Part shown: positions 1 to 5,672 of the stretch, piece by piece
Numbering within the stretch: the first letter of the stretch is position 1
Layout of the letters: the number at the start of each line of letters is the position of its first letter
Source of the DNA: an uncultured Erysipelotrichaceae bacterium
GTDB lineage: Bacteria; Bacillota_I; Bacilli_A; Erysipelotrichales; Erysipelotrichaceae
Assembly: GCA_937893115.1 (NCBI GenBank)
Contig: CALBGK010000001.1
Span: 1 to 9,224, forward strand
Reading direction: 5' to 3'
Length of the DNA: 9,224 bases
Translations under genes and position numbers: made by a program
The notes under the pieces: generated by a model
Told to the model about the DNA's origin: nothing
Database searches by the model: none
Seen by the model: the letters and a program-made list of their open reading frames with translations, nothing else

Positions 1-381
1 TATTTCTGGAGCATCCAGTTCGGCTTTTCTAGATAAATCCCTAAAGCTTTCATTCACTGGTTGATAAGATTCTTGTGCTTCTGGTTTCTTGTCTAATATC
101 TCAACTGTTTTAGCTAGAACCTCGGTAACATATCTTTTATTACCATCACGGTCATCATAAGACCTAGTAGAGATAGAACCTTGAATGCCTATTCTTGCTC
201 CCTTCCAGGCATATCGACTTAAGAAGTCCGCTGTGTGTTCCCAGGCTACACAATTGATAAAGTCACTAGTTTCTTTATCTTTTCTAACTGCTACAGTAAA
301 TGATGCAACTGACTTATTAGTATTTGTTTTTCTAATTTCAATGTCTTTTGTCAGTCTTCCTGTGAGTGTTACATTATTCAT
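1..381 (-). CDS. ssb: Single-stranded DNA-binding protein (SSB), 3' end cut by window edge
   Basis: The 127 visible residues form an OB-fold SSB. It opens MNNVTLTGRLTKDIEIR, followed by SVASFTVAV (24-32), DFINCVAWEHTADFL (40-54), KGARIGIQGSI (60-70), SYDDRDGNKRYVTEV (74-88) and VEILDKK (93-99), the usual order of SSB strands. It coats ssDNA during phage replication and recombination. From about residue 100 the sequence turns into the low-complexity linker; the acidic C-terminal tip that docks partner proteins is outside the window. The start is the ATG at 381-379, in a 4-base ATGA overlap with the MazG-like gene. Its ribosome site (AGAGAGGATG) lies inside that gene, so the two are probably coupled. 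It is the last visible gene of the leftward replication operon. The family call is secure; whether it is phage-specific follows from context. Confidence 0.95.
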   Translation of the reverse strand, partial: MNNVTLTGRLTKDIEIRKTNTNKSVASFTVAVRKDKETSDFINCVAWEHTADFLSRYAWKGARIGIQGSISTRSYDDRDGNKRYVTEVLAKTVEILDKKPEAQESYQPVNESFRDLSRKAELDAPEI

Positions 382-716
382 TGTTCATCCTCTCTTTCTA
401 CTATCCAGTAATTCCCATAATCGCTTTTATGCATCTTAACTTTTATTCCGTCTTCTTTTAGCCTTTCTTCTAACCTTCCTAGTTTAAATGTCTTATATCT
501 TTCGACGTCATCTTGTAAATTAAAGAATTGCTTCATCTGTTCTAGCATGATTTCAACATCTGCTATTTCTTCTGAAATGTGATTGATATCCCCTTTATCT
601 CTAAACCATTTGCATAGTTCTTTTGTGAGTTCTGACATTTCTTCAATGCACATTTGAACTTGTGCATCTATGCCATATTTACTACGGGCTTTATCGAATA
701 AATCTTTTTTATCCAT
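378..716 (-). CDS. MazG-like nucleotide pyrophosphohydrolase
   Basis: A 112-residue all-alpha protein with the MazG/dUTPase-like metal motif: EEMSE (25-29) and, about 20 residues on, EEIAD (49-53) within EEIADVEIMLEQM. This is the E-x-x-E ... E-x-x-D arrangement that binds Mg2+ and hydrolyses nucleoside triphosphates to monophosphates and pyrophosphate. In phages such enzymes sanitise dNTP pools or lower alarmone levels; the substrate cannot be read here. A longer reading reaches an ATG at 743, but I prefer the ATG at 716 because it has AGGAGAAGGAAG directly upstream and starts at MDKKDLFDKA, where family members begin. The gene then starts 16 nt after the preceding gene ends. The C-terminal tail (about 90-112) is not part of the catalytic helix bundle. 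Confidence 0.8.
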   Translation of the reverse strand: MDKKDLFDKARSKYGIDAQVQMCIEEMSELTKELCKWFRDKGDINHISEEIADVEIMLEQMKQFFNLQDDVERYKTFKLGRLEERLKEDGIKVKMHKSDYGNYWIVEREDEQ

Positions 717-732
717 CTTCCTTCTCCTAAAC

Positions 733-951
733 CTAGTCGACATTTAAGCCATATTTAGTTTCAAATGCCTCAATCTTCTTGTAGATTGGCTTACAGAGTT
801 CTTGTTCTTCAAGCTTAGTAATCTTGCCTAAAACTAAGTCGGAGTGAATGATTTCAAGCTCTCTTTTTAAAGGCTCAATGTAGTTAGTAAAATCATGTTT
901 CATATCGTCATGCTCATTGTATTCAGTGAATAAAAGGTCTAATAATTTCAT
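733..951 (-). CDS. Small phage protein of unknown function (72 aa)
   Basis: I do not recognise this family. It is a soluble, charged, probably helical protein: a segment rich in Glu, Asp and Lys (DDMKHDFTNYIEPLKRELEII) is followed by KITKLEEQELCKPIYKKIEAF, which reads as two amphipathic helices joined by a short turn. No metal motif, HTH or membrane segment is visible. The ATG at 951 comes one base after the stop of the replication-protein gene, and its ribosome site (AAGGGAG) overlaps that gene's last codons, so it is firmly in the operon. An in-frame Met at residue 17 has no better ribosome site. Its place between the replication initiator and the MazG-like enzyme suggests a replication accessory role, which is inference only. 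Confidence 0.65.
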   Translation of the reverse strand: MKLLDLLFTEYNEHDDMKHDFTNYIEPLKRELEIIHSDLVLGKITKLEEQELCKPIYKKIEAFETKYGLNVD

Positions 952-952
952 G

Positions 953-1666
953 TTAATAACTCCCTTCTTTGATTAATTCTTCTAGGTTATCGATGTTGTA
1001 CTTAGGATTGTTGGAGGTGTCGTAGTTCACCGCCAGATCTCTTCCTGGCACCCTGTCTCTTTCTTCCCAGGTTCTTACTGCTGCCTTCCAATCTTTCATC
1101 TTGTTCTTACCTATCATCCATCCTTTTGACTCGTAAAAGTCATAGAAACGTTTAGCATCTACCCTGTTGTTGCGTTCTTTGCAATAAGATTCAATTTCTT
1201 GAATGGAAGGAGGGCAAAAAGAACTTTTCTTTTTGGATATATCTTTAGATATATCTTTTTCTTTTATATCTTTTAACTTATAACTTTTAACTGTAGTAGA
1301 TACATTTTGTCGACAATTTGTATCTGCAACTTCTGCATTTACTGTAGATACATTTTGTTGACATTTTGTATCTGTACTTTTAGCGTCTATTGCAGATACA
1401 TTTTGTCTACAATTTGTTTCTGCTTCTTCATCATCTTCTGCATCAACATTTTGTCTGCTTTTGTACTTACTATTTCTTGCATTGTTAGTATCTATAACAG
1501 GCTTAATAAGATTGAATATCGCTTTTGTGATGCCGTTAAGTTCTAGCTCAATACCATCAAACTGATATGCCATAATGGCTCTATATAGGGCTAATTGCTC
1601 CTTTTCCTTAAGCTGTTCAATCGCTTCATAGTAGCTTCTAAAGAATGTAAATCTGTCACGCGTCAT
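953..1666 (-). CDS. Phage replication protein, DUF6291-like N-terminus with a 16-residue repeat hinge
   Basis: Three parts can be seen. Residues 1-60 (FTFFRSYYEAIEQL, LYRAIMAYQFDG, GITKAIFNLIKPVID) match the DUF6291-type domain found in Bacillota phage replication proteins. Residues 70-125 are a linker made of 16-residue repeats headed by [SC][RQ]QNV at 70, 86, 102 and 118. Residues 150-205 (PPSIQEIESYC, DAKRFYDFYESKGWMIG, KMKDWKAAVRTWEER) form the conserved C-terminal domain of phage replisome-organiser proteins. By position and architecture it is the likely origin-binding protein or initiator that recruits host helicase, analogous to lambda O. The candidate origin lies inside this gene. Start ATG at 1666 with AGGAG six bases upstream; it overlaps the preceding gene by 11 nt. 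The family call is good; initiator function is inferred. Confidence 0.8.
   Translation of the reverse strand: MTRDRFTFFRSYYEAIEQLKEKEQLALYRAIMAYQFDGIELELNGITKAIFNLIKPVIDTNNARNSKYKSRQNVDAEDDEEAETNCRQNVSAIDAKSTDTKCQQNVSTVNAEVADTNCRQNVSTTVKSYKLKDIKEKDISKDISKKKSSFCPPSIQEIESYCKERNNRVDAKRFYDFYESKGWMIGKNKMKDWKAAVRTWEERDRVPGRDLAVNYDTSNNPKYNIDNLEELIKEGSY
1231..1300. other. AT-rich stretch beside the iterons (candidate DNA unwinding element)
   Basis: This 70-bp stretch is strongly AT-rich. It carries GATATATCTTT twice, 12 bp apart (1236-1246 and 1248-1258), a related TTATATCTTT after that, and then a run of TTTTAACTTATAACTTTTAAC. It directly abuts the repeat array on the side of the gene's 3' end, the side on which the AT-rich region lies in the lambda origin. 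In protein it only encodes a Lys/Asp/Ile-rich linker (KDIKEKDISKDIS), so sequence freedom is high. Strand opening here is inference. Confidence 0.5.
1302..1464. repeat. Iteron-like array: four 48-bp units with paired 9-mers (candidate phage origin)
   Basis: The 9-mer ACATTTTGT occurs on the plus strand at 1302-1310, 1350-1358, 1398-1406 and 1446-1454, exactly 48 bp apart. Eleven bases after each start comes a partner: ACAATTTGT at 1313 and 1409, ACATTTTGT at 1361, and a degenerate copy near 1457. Each pair therefore lies on one face of the helix. The first pair also reads as a 20-bp near-palindrome around the perfect TTGTCGACAA. Because 48 is a multiple of 3, the array encodes the 16-residue protein repeat of the replication gene. 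Repeated binding sites inside the initiator gene, next to an AT-rich stretch, are the layout of lambda-type origins. The repeats are certain; origin function is inferred. Confidence 0.75.
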
Positions 1667-2033
1667 AATTATCTCCTGTCATTAATAGTTCAAAGATATC
1701 TTCTTTAATGGGATAAACTTCTAAGTTTATTTGGTTTTTATTGCCAACTTTTTTGCTAGTTTTTTGATATCTTTTTAATAGTTTCAACGCTCTTTTTTTA
1801 TCATCGATGATAGAATTTCCGATGATATTTGTATCAGCTGTAAGTAAGTATCCTTTGCAAGAATGAGCGATATATAATTCGTTTTCATCGTTGAAGTATC
1901 TCTCATTAAATTGCTCAAATAACTTTCTTAATCCTCTTTCTTGGATGATAATTCCATTACTTTTTAAGTGATTAATTATCTCTTTTTTGGTGTGCCATTC
2001 CACCAAATATTGCTTCAAAATTTCTTCAAACAT
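1656..2033 (-). CDS. Winged-helix-like phage protein of unknown function
   Basis: A 125-residue protein that I place as a probable small HTH/winged-helix DNA-binding protein. Residues 5-25 (ILKQYLVEWHTKKEIINHLKS) and 27-47 (GIIIQERGLRKLFEQFNERYF) look like the helix, turn and recognition helix of a winged helix. ELYIAHSCKGYLLT (52-65) then reads as the beta wing. A basic helix follows (DDKKRALKLLKRYQKTSKK, 77-95). No catalytic motif is visible. It starts 8 nt inside the end of the NinB-like gene (ATG at 2033, GGAGG upstream) and overlaps the replication gene by 11 nt. Small winged-helix proteins often stand next to replisome organisers in Bacillota phages, so helicase loading or a replication role is possible but unproven. 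Confidence 0.6.
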   Translation of the reverse strand: MFEEILKQYLVEWHTKKEIINHLKSNGIIIQERGLRKLFEQFNERYFNDENELYIAHSCKGYLLTADTNIIGNSIIDDKKRALKLLKRYQKTSKKVGNKNQINLEVYPIKEDIFELLMTGDNYDA

Positions 2034-2535
2034 TGAGTAAGTCCTCCCAATAATCTGTCTCTATTCCAACTTCCGATGCATACTTTAAGGTAGTATCTAT
2101 TAGCTGCGACATCTCTTTTGAATTGAATGTTGAGCTTCCATAAAAGACTTCTACGGTGCAATAAGGAACTCCTTTGTATAATGTTTCATCAACTATTCTT
2201 ATGTGGCGTGCAAGGCTTTTAAAATCGTCTATAGCATCTTTTTTGATAGTGATGAATGTTGATTTAGCACCAGACATTTCAAGTAATCTTAGATATAAGT
2301 CTTCAGATGATGATGTATCACCATTTTCAACCATGCATATTTCATTAATTAAGGCCCATAGCATCGAGTTTTGTTTAACTGAGCGCTTATTACTTACCTT
2401 TTTAATATCAAGCGTGTATTGCTCATTTTTAAGACCTTCCGCCAAGCTTAAATATCTAGGTTCAATAGCGAACATCAGGTTTATCTTTCCATCTTTAGAA
2501 AAGGTTTTATTTTTATAATTAGCTAATAGTTTCAT
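2026..2535 (-). CDS. NinB/Orf-like recombination protein
   Basis: 169 residues. Features matching NinB/Orf-type recombination mediators are RSVKQNSMLWALINEI (51-66), LYLRLLEMSGAK (80-91), KSLARHIRIVDE (106-117) and, most distinctive, VEVFYGSSTFNSKEMSQLID (128-147) followed by SEVGIETDYWEDLL. Lambda Orf (NinB) binds ssDNA and SSB and helps load annealing proteins, replacing RecFOR. That role fits the neighbours here: ERF annealing protein, RusA-like resolvase and SSB. The start ATG at 2535 lies 17 nt inside the end of the RusA-like gene, with GTGGAG upstream, so translation is probably coupled. The NinB relationship rests on motif memory, not on an alignment. Confidence 0.75.
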   Translation of the reverse strand: MKLLANYKNKTFSKDGKINLMFAIEPRYLSLAEGLKNEQYTLDIKKVSNKRSVKQNSMLWALINEICMVENGDTSSSEDLYLRLLEMSGAKSTFITIKKDAIDDFKSLARHIRIVDETLYKGVPYCTVEVFYGSSTFNSKEMSQLIDTTLKYASEVGIETDYWEDLLNV

Positions 2536-2881
2536 ACTCTATCTCCACTCTTGGATTTTTTTTATCTACTTTTATGTAGTGATGTATTTCTTGAATATGC
2601 TTCTGGGTATCGTTTTCAAGTATTCCATACTTCACTAAAGCATCCAGAATGAACTTAATCGCAAATGTGATATTGTCAGGGTCTTTTCTTTTGTCTTTGA
2701 CATACCAGGTGAGTTTAAGTTTTATTGGATACTTCTTTATTTTGTTTACATGCTTAGCAGTCAGCGATTTTAAGATGAGCATCTCATTTTCACTTTTCAT
2801 CTTGGCTCCATAGTATTGGTTGCTTCTGCACGCCCTGGTGTACTCATTTAAAGAAGAAAGTTCACCATAAATAGTTATCAT
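2519..2881 (-). CDS. rusA: RusA-like Holliday junction resolvase
   Basis: 120 residues, the normal length for RusA. The family signature is present: KRKDPDNITFAIKFILDALV (64-83) with acidic residues D67, D69 and D80 plus K76, and then GILENDTQKHIQEI (86-99) with D91. In E. coli RusA the corresponding acidic residues (D70, D72, D91) bind the metal ions that cut four-way junctions, and K76 is also needed. The protein acts as a dimer that resolves recombination or replication intermediates. It starts at 2881 in an ATGA overlap with the HNH-like gene and runs 17 nt into the NinB-like gene. All catalytic residues seem intact, so it should be active. Confidence 0.93.
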   Translation of the reverse strand: MITIYGELSSLNEYTRACRSNQYYGAKMKSENEMLILKSLTAKHVNKIKKYPIKLKLTWYVKDKRKDPDNITFAIKFILDALVKYGILENDTQKHIQEIHHYIKVDKKNPRVEIEYETIS

Positions 2882-3156
2882 AGATAGCTTTTACCATACC
2901 TTTTGATAAACTCTTCTCTTGTATGAGTCTCTTCATACTTTCTTTGAGCTAGCTTTTTAATCGCCAGATCTAATGTCTTATTGAAGTGAACACCATCGGT
3001 AGATAAGTTATGATGCCTTCCGCATAAATAGACAATCATCCCATCCTTATCAGACTTCTTGCGATTAGCTGTTCCTTCATAGATGTGATGGGTATGAATA
3101 TCATCTTTTCTACCGCATACAAAGCATTCTTTTTCAGTTTGAATCAAACTCTTCAT
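2878..3156 (-). CDS. HNH-like zinc-cluster protein of the phage recombination module
   Basis: 92 residues with a metal-binding core: C11-x2-C14, then H21-x-H23-H24 (DIHTHHIYEG), then LCGRHHN with C45, H48, H49 and N50, and GVHFN with H57. The C-x2-C / H-H / C-x2-H-H-N order fits a treble-clef HNH nuclease or the related zinc proteins often encoded next to RusA in Bacillota phages. It may nick branched DNA or only bind it; nuclease activity is not certain. The ATG at 3156 lies 23 nt inside the PD-(D/E)XK gene and has only a modest ribosome site (AAAAGAG), which suggests coupling to the upstream gene. It ends in an ATGA overlap with the rusA start. Confidence 0.75.
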   Translation of the reverse strand: MKSLIQTEKECFVCGRKDDIHTHHIYEGTANRKKSDKDGMIVYLCGRHHNLSTDGVHFNKTLDLAIKKLAQRKYEETHTREEFIKRYGKSYL

Positions 3157-3694
3157 ACTCTTTTAAATTCCTTAAACATTCTTCTTTACTCTTAGGATTA
3201 ATATCAACCCACTTACCACTTTTTCGTTTTGGTAGCCAGAGACACTTACACTTATTCACTTCATATCCCTGTTCTTCAAGTGCTAGCTTATAGTAGCCAA
3301 GTTGCCATTCTAGATGAGGGATATTAAGATTTGTATTTGTCTTAAAGTCGATTAGAATATCGCCATTTAAACAGTCAATGCGCCCTGCGTAACGCTCCTT
3401 ATAGTCAATCATCGCTTCACATATTGGATAGTCGATAAACTCTTTATAGAGTCTTAAAAATTCATTAAATGCTAAACTGCGATATGGTTCAGTAAACTCA
3501 GGTTTTATACCTTGCTCAAGATAGTTTTGGATGGCTTCATGAATATCTGTTCCAAAGTCACATGCATTTTTTAAGATGTAACTTGGGATGATGGAATAAT
3601 CATCCCCAGTGGCAAACTCAACGAGTCTACTAACACTAGGAATGATTACGCCATTGGCAAGATATAAATGCTCATCTTCAAGGTATTCAATCAT
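3134..3694 (-). CDS. RecB/Cas4-like PD-(D/E)XK exonuclease
   Basis: 186 residues containing the full RecB-type nuclease signature in order: FGTDIHEAIQNYL (47-59; G48...H52), E93 in ICEAMI, YAGRIDCL (102-109; D107), ILIDFKTNT (113-121; catalytic D116-x-K118) and the helix LEWQLGYYKLALE (128-140) with the Q131-x3-Y135 motif. Such enzymes are Mg2+-dependent exonucleases. Next to a single-strand annealing protein, the likely task is resecting dsDNA ends to produce the ssDNA that ERF anneals, as lambda Exo does for Beta. It starts at 3694 in an ATGA overlap with the preceding gene. All key residues are present. 5'-3' polarity is assumed from the pairing, not seen. Confidence 0.85.
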   Translation of the reverse strand: MIEYLEDEHLYLANGVIIPSVSRLVEFATGDDYSIIPSYILKNACDFGTDIHEAIQNYLEQGIKPEFTEPYRSLAFNEFLRLYKEFIDYPICEAMIDYKERYAGRIDCLNGDILIDFKTNTNLNIPHLEWQLGYYKLALEEQGYEVNKCKCLWLPKRKSGKWVDINPKSKEECLRNLKEYEEFDSN

Positions 3695-3996
3695 TTAAAT
3701 GACACCGTTACACTCGATTTCACAGGGCTTTCTTTAAGATATAAATCATACAATCCTTCTTCTTTTAATCGTGCTGTATCAATCGTTTTACGTGTACTAG
3801 GTGCTTTATAATTTATCTTTAAGAAATCATTCTCAAAGGATTTTATGCCATTTGCTTCCATAGCTTCTAGCATGGCGTTTTTAAGTTCATCCATACGGAC
3901 ATCAAACTCTGCCTTTGCCTGGTATAAAGATTTAAGCTTATTAGATACTTCTTCATTGAGTTCTAATGCATTGTTTTCAACCTTAATTAGTTCCAT
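3691..3996 (-). CDS. Short coiled-coil phage protein between annealing protein and exonuclease
   Basis: 101 residues; I know no assigned function. Residues 12-50 (LNEEVSNKLKSLYQ, FDVRMDELKNAMLEAMEANG) form a continuous charged helix suited to a coiled coil. The C-terminal half is a beta-rich tail: FLKINYKAPSTRKTIDTARL (58-77), then LYDLYLKESPVKSSVTVSFK. Proteins of this outline (helix, then P-x-x-R-x-x-x-D, then a K-x-S-P-V-K-x-S ending) recur beside Erf/RecT genes in Bacillota phages, from memory of the family outline. Start ATG at 3996 with AAAAGGAGAAAACAG upstream; it overlaps the erf end by 14 nt and the nuclease start by 4 nt. Its fixed place suggests a partner or modulator of the annealase/nuclease pair, which is inference. 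Confidence 0.65.
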   Translation of the reverse strand: MELIKVENNALELNEEVSNKLKSLYQAKAEFDVRMDELKNAMLEAMEANGIKSFENDFLKINYKAPSTRKTIDTARLKEEGLYDLYLKESPVKSSVTVSFK

Positions 3997-4579
3997 CTGT
4001 TTTCTCCTTTTTCTTAGCGATTGCTTGTGATGCTTGTTGAACTGTCAGTTCTTCAAGAGTATTGACTTTGTAGAAAGCAAGCATCTTCTTTTGATTGTCT
4101 TCATCGTAAAGGCCTTTGATAAGTTCTACTTGTTTAGCTGTTGCCTTAGTTGGCTTCTTTTCTTCTTCCTGTTTATCCTTTTGAATTGCGGCATCCACTG
4201 CATCACTTTCACTTAGTTCTAAGGCATTCATGTACAGATAGCGTTTTAGGTATGTGTGCTTAGAACCTAGATTTTGAATTTCATTGGCTCCTTTGACCAA
4301 AGCTTCAGCGGTTGGTGTTTCAAAGATGATTTCTTTATCGCCATTGGTGATAGTTAAGGTAGCTGTTTCACTAACTGCTCCCAGGTCATCGATATCTCTT
4401 TTGATGTTGAAGATTGCACATAAGCCAACCTTAGCTAGTTCTTCAGTAGCTTGAGATAAGAAGTCTTTGAGTTCGAAGTAATCAAATCCAGCGAACTTGT
4501 TATGGCCAGATTTCTTGGTACACTTCTTTTGAGTTTCGATTCTTGCTTTTGCAAGACTTAAATAGATGTTATTTTCCAT
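3983..4579 (-). CDS. erf: ERF-type single-strand annealing protein
   Basis: 198 residues. The ERF family core is visible: FDYFELKDFLSQATEELAKVGL (32-53), a strand ETATLTITNGDKEIIFETP (71-89), and the hallmark NEIQNLGSKHTYLKRYLYMNAL (99-120), the conserved Q-x-x-G-S-x-x-T-Y-x-K-R-Y element. It binds ssDNA, anneals complementary strands and drives RecA-independent phage recombination and genome circularisation. After an acidic/lysine linker (132-147) comes a separate C-terminal helical domain (KATAKQVELIKGLYDE ... VNTLEELTVQQASQAIAKKK). Start ATG at 4579 with a near-perfect ribosome site (AAAGGAGAAGAAT) located inside the microprotein gene upstream. It is the first large gene of the operon. Confidence 0.92.
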   Translation of the reverse strand: MENNIYLSLAKARIETQKKCTKKSGHNKFAGFDYFELKDFLSQATEELAKVGLCAIFNIKRDIDDLGAVSETATLTITNGDKEIIFETPTAEALVKGANEIQNLGSKHTYLKRYLYMNALELSESDAVDAAIQKDKQEEEKKPTKATAKQVELIKGLYDEDNQKKMLAFYKVNTLEELTVQQASQAIAKKKEKTDGTN

Positions 4580-4703
4580 ATTCTTCTCCTTTAAAAACGA
4601 ATAAATATAAACTGATAAAGAATGCTATGAAGTAGTATTCATGAACGAATAATGTAAGTGGTATTGATAACACGGTACATGTAATTAGAATTAAGCCTTT
4701 CAT
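4569..4703 (-). CDS. 44-residue two-helix membrane microprotein
   Basis: A short reading frame at the head of the recombination operon. The translation starts MKGLILITCTVLSIPLTLF, continues VHEYYFIAFFISLYLFVF and ends KGEEYGK. This gives two hydrophobic stretches (about 3-20 and 24-38) around a VHEYY turn, followed by a charged tail. The ATG at 4703 is preceded by AAAGAAAGGAAATAA, a good ribosome site. The frame overlaps the erf start by 11 nt, and the erf ribosome site is embedded in its last codons, so it may also work as a leader that couples erf translation. Function unknown; small membrane proteins are common at the start of phage early operons. Support is the ribosome site, position and hydrophobicity, without homology. 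Confidence 0.6.
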   Translation of the reverse strand: MKGLILITCTVLSIPLTLFVHEYYFIAFFISLYLFVFKGEEYGK

Positions 4704-4724
4704 TTATTTCCTTTCTTTAAGTTT

Positions 4725-4860
4725 CCAAATTCTGGTAGTTATTTACCTGAAGATAGGCGATTAACTTGTGTAAAGTTCAAAAAATAGAATTAATATCAAC
4801 TCTTAAGAATAGTTAATCGCTAAACGATATTTTTTTATTTGAGTAACTGCCACAATTTGG
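4725..4860. repeat. Nested inverted repeats in the control region upstream of the erf operon
   Basis: Two sets of arms face each other. The outer arms CCAAATTCTGGTAGTTA (4725-4741) and TAACTGCCACAATTTGG (4844-4860) are complementary at 15 of 17 positions. The inner arms GCGATTAACT (4757-4766) and AGTTAATCGC (4811-4820) are a perfect 10-bp match. Within the interval AACTTgtgtaAAGTT (4763-4777) forms a smaller dyad. The arms are spaced differently on each side (15 versus 23 bp), so this is better explained as paired protein-binding sites in mirror order than as one RNA stem. It lies between the divergent starts of the recombination operon and the DUF4145 gene. No consensus leftward promoter stands out, so an activator-dependent promoter is possible. 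Confidence 0.65.
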
Positions 4861-4920
4861 GCTTTCTATTTCAAGCAAGATTACTTGCTGCAATAGATGC
4901 AAAAAATCATTTAGTTGTTC

Positions 4921-4948
4921 ATGTTATAATCGAGTCGAGGTATAACAT
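4921..4948 (+). promoter_or_regulatory. Extended -10 promoter overlapped by an inverted repeat, driving the DUF4145 gene
   Basis: TATAAT at 4925-4930 is preceded by TGT, giving an extended -10; the -35 region is poor. ATGTTATA (4921-4928) and TATAACAT (4941-4948) are perfect 8-bp inverted arms that cover the -10 and run up to the start codon. They enclose the GAGG ribosome site (4937-4940). A protein bound to this dyad, or a hairpin in the leader, would limit expression. The promoter is likely; the operator role is inferred. Confidence 0.6.
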
Positions 4949-5650
4949 ATGAAAGTTACAAGTAAATTTAAATCAATCGAGAATCAAGATATTGCTGTCG
5001 AATTTATAACGCCAAATGAATGTCCTATTTGTCATAGTGGTATTGAACCGACAATTTATGGCGGCAGTATAGATGGCGCTGGAACTGAAGCTTATTTAAG
5101 CCTTCATTGTGGCTGTAGAAAATGTAATAGTTCCTTTTTATCTAGGTACGATGTGATAGGGATCGATTTAAATCAAGCAGTCAGTCTTCACACATATGCA
5201 CACAAGACTAGGTTCAAGTGTTCAGAACCTATCAAAACTAGGAAAATAACTTTTGATAAACACATAGAGTCGGTCTCTTCTTCATTTGTAGAAATCTATA
5301 ATCAAGCTAAAATTGCAGAAGATAGTGGACTCACTCATCTTTGCGGAATTGGATATCGTAAATCTTTAGAATTTCTAATCAAAGATTATGCTTTATACAT
5401 TCATCAAGAAGATGAATCTATAGCTGATAAACCATTGTCTCAATGCATCAAGGATTATCTTGATAATGATAATTTAAAGCATGTAGCTACTGCTGCTGCT
5501 TGGATTGGCAATGATGAGACTCATTACACCAAGAAACACGAAGATTACAATTTAGATGATTTAAAGATGTTTATCAACGCTACTGTTAGTTACATAACCA
5601 CTGAGTTAATAACTCTAGAGGCTATGAAGATATTTCCTAGAAAAGTTTGA
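4949..5650 (+). CDS. Zinc-ribbon plus DUF4145 protein, counter-transcribed accessory gene
   Basis: 233 residues in two parts. The N-terminus carries a probable zinc ribbon: C25-P-I-C28 and H53-C54-G-C56-x2-C59. The C-terminus matches DUF4145: SSFVEIYNQAKIAEDSGL (111-128), CGIGYRKSLEFLIKDYALY (132-150) and the very characteristic AAAWIGNDETHYTKK (182-196) with LDDLKMFINATVSYI (202-216). DUF4145 has no settled biochemical function; it occurs alone and fused to restriction or other anti-phage enzymes. The gene faces against the phage early operon, has its own promoter with a dyad operator and its own terminator, and so behaves like a moron expressed from the prophage. Start ATG at 4949 with GAGG eight bases upstream. 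Domain identity is good; a defence role is speculation. Confidence 0.85.
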   Translation: MKVTSKFKSIENQDIAVEFITPNECPICHSGIEPTIYGGSIDGAGTEAYLSLHCGCRKCNSSFLSRYDVIGIDLNQAVSLHTYAHKTRFKCSEPIKTRKITFDKHIESVSSSFVEIYNQAKIAEDSGLTHLCGIGYRKSLEFLIKDYALYIHQEDESIADKPLSQCIKDYLDNDNLKHVATAAAWIGNDETHYTKKHEDYNLDDLKMFINATVSYITTELITLEAMKIFPRKV

Positions 5651-5672
5651 TTTTATTTATCAAGCTTTTTTT
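5641..5672 (+). terminator. Intrinsic terminator of the DUF4145 gene
   Basis: AAAAGTTTGAT (5641-5651) pairs with ATCAAGCTTTT (5659-5669), with one G-U pair, across a 7-base loop, and the stem runs into TTTTTTT. The hairpin includes the last codons and stop of the DUF4145 gene. Because the stem is A-rich on one side and T-rich on the other, it could also act on the opposing transcript, ending the 5653-5751 frame. The stem is AT-rich, so strength is uncertain. Confidence 0.6.

Larger units (their letters stand above)
4704..4948. promoter_or_regulatory. Divergent control region between the recombination operon and the DUF4145 gene
   Basis: This 245-bp gap holds no further gene I can support. 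From left to right it contains the ribosome site of the microprotein, the nested inverted repeats (4725-4860), a 16-bp dyad AGCAAGATTACTTGCT (4874-4889), and a rightward promoter with its own dyad (4921-4948). Leftward promoter candidates, for example TTCTTA-17-TATTTT on the minus strand within roughly 4779-4807, are weak. The region must nevertheless start the leftward operon or pass through a transcript coming from the switch region. Confidence 0.5.

Noticed and set aside
185..439. Plus-strand frame opposite ssb and the MazG-like gene
   Set aside because: Both minus-strand genes are clear families; this frame has no ribosome site and spans their junction.
717..743. Longer start for the MazG-like gene (ATG at 743)
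   Set aside because: The extra nine residues (MSTRFRRRK) are unlike the family and lack a ribosome site, while the ATG at 716 has AGGAGAAGGAAG.
1307..1546. Cys/Ile-rich plus-strand frame of 79 residues
   Set aside because: It is the antisense shadow of the repeat array in the replication gene, with no ribosome site.
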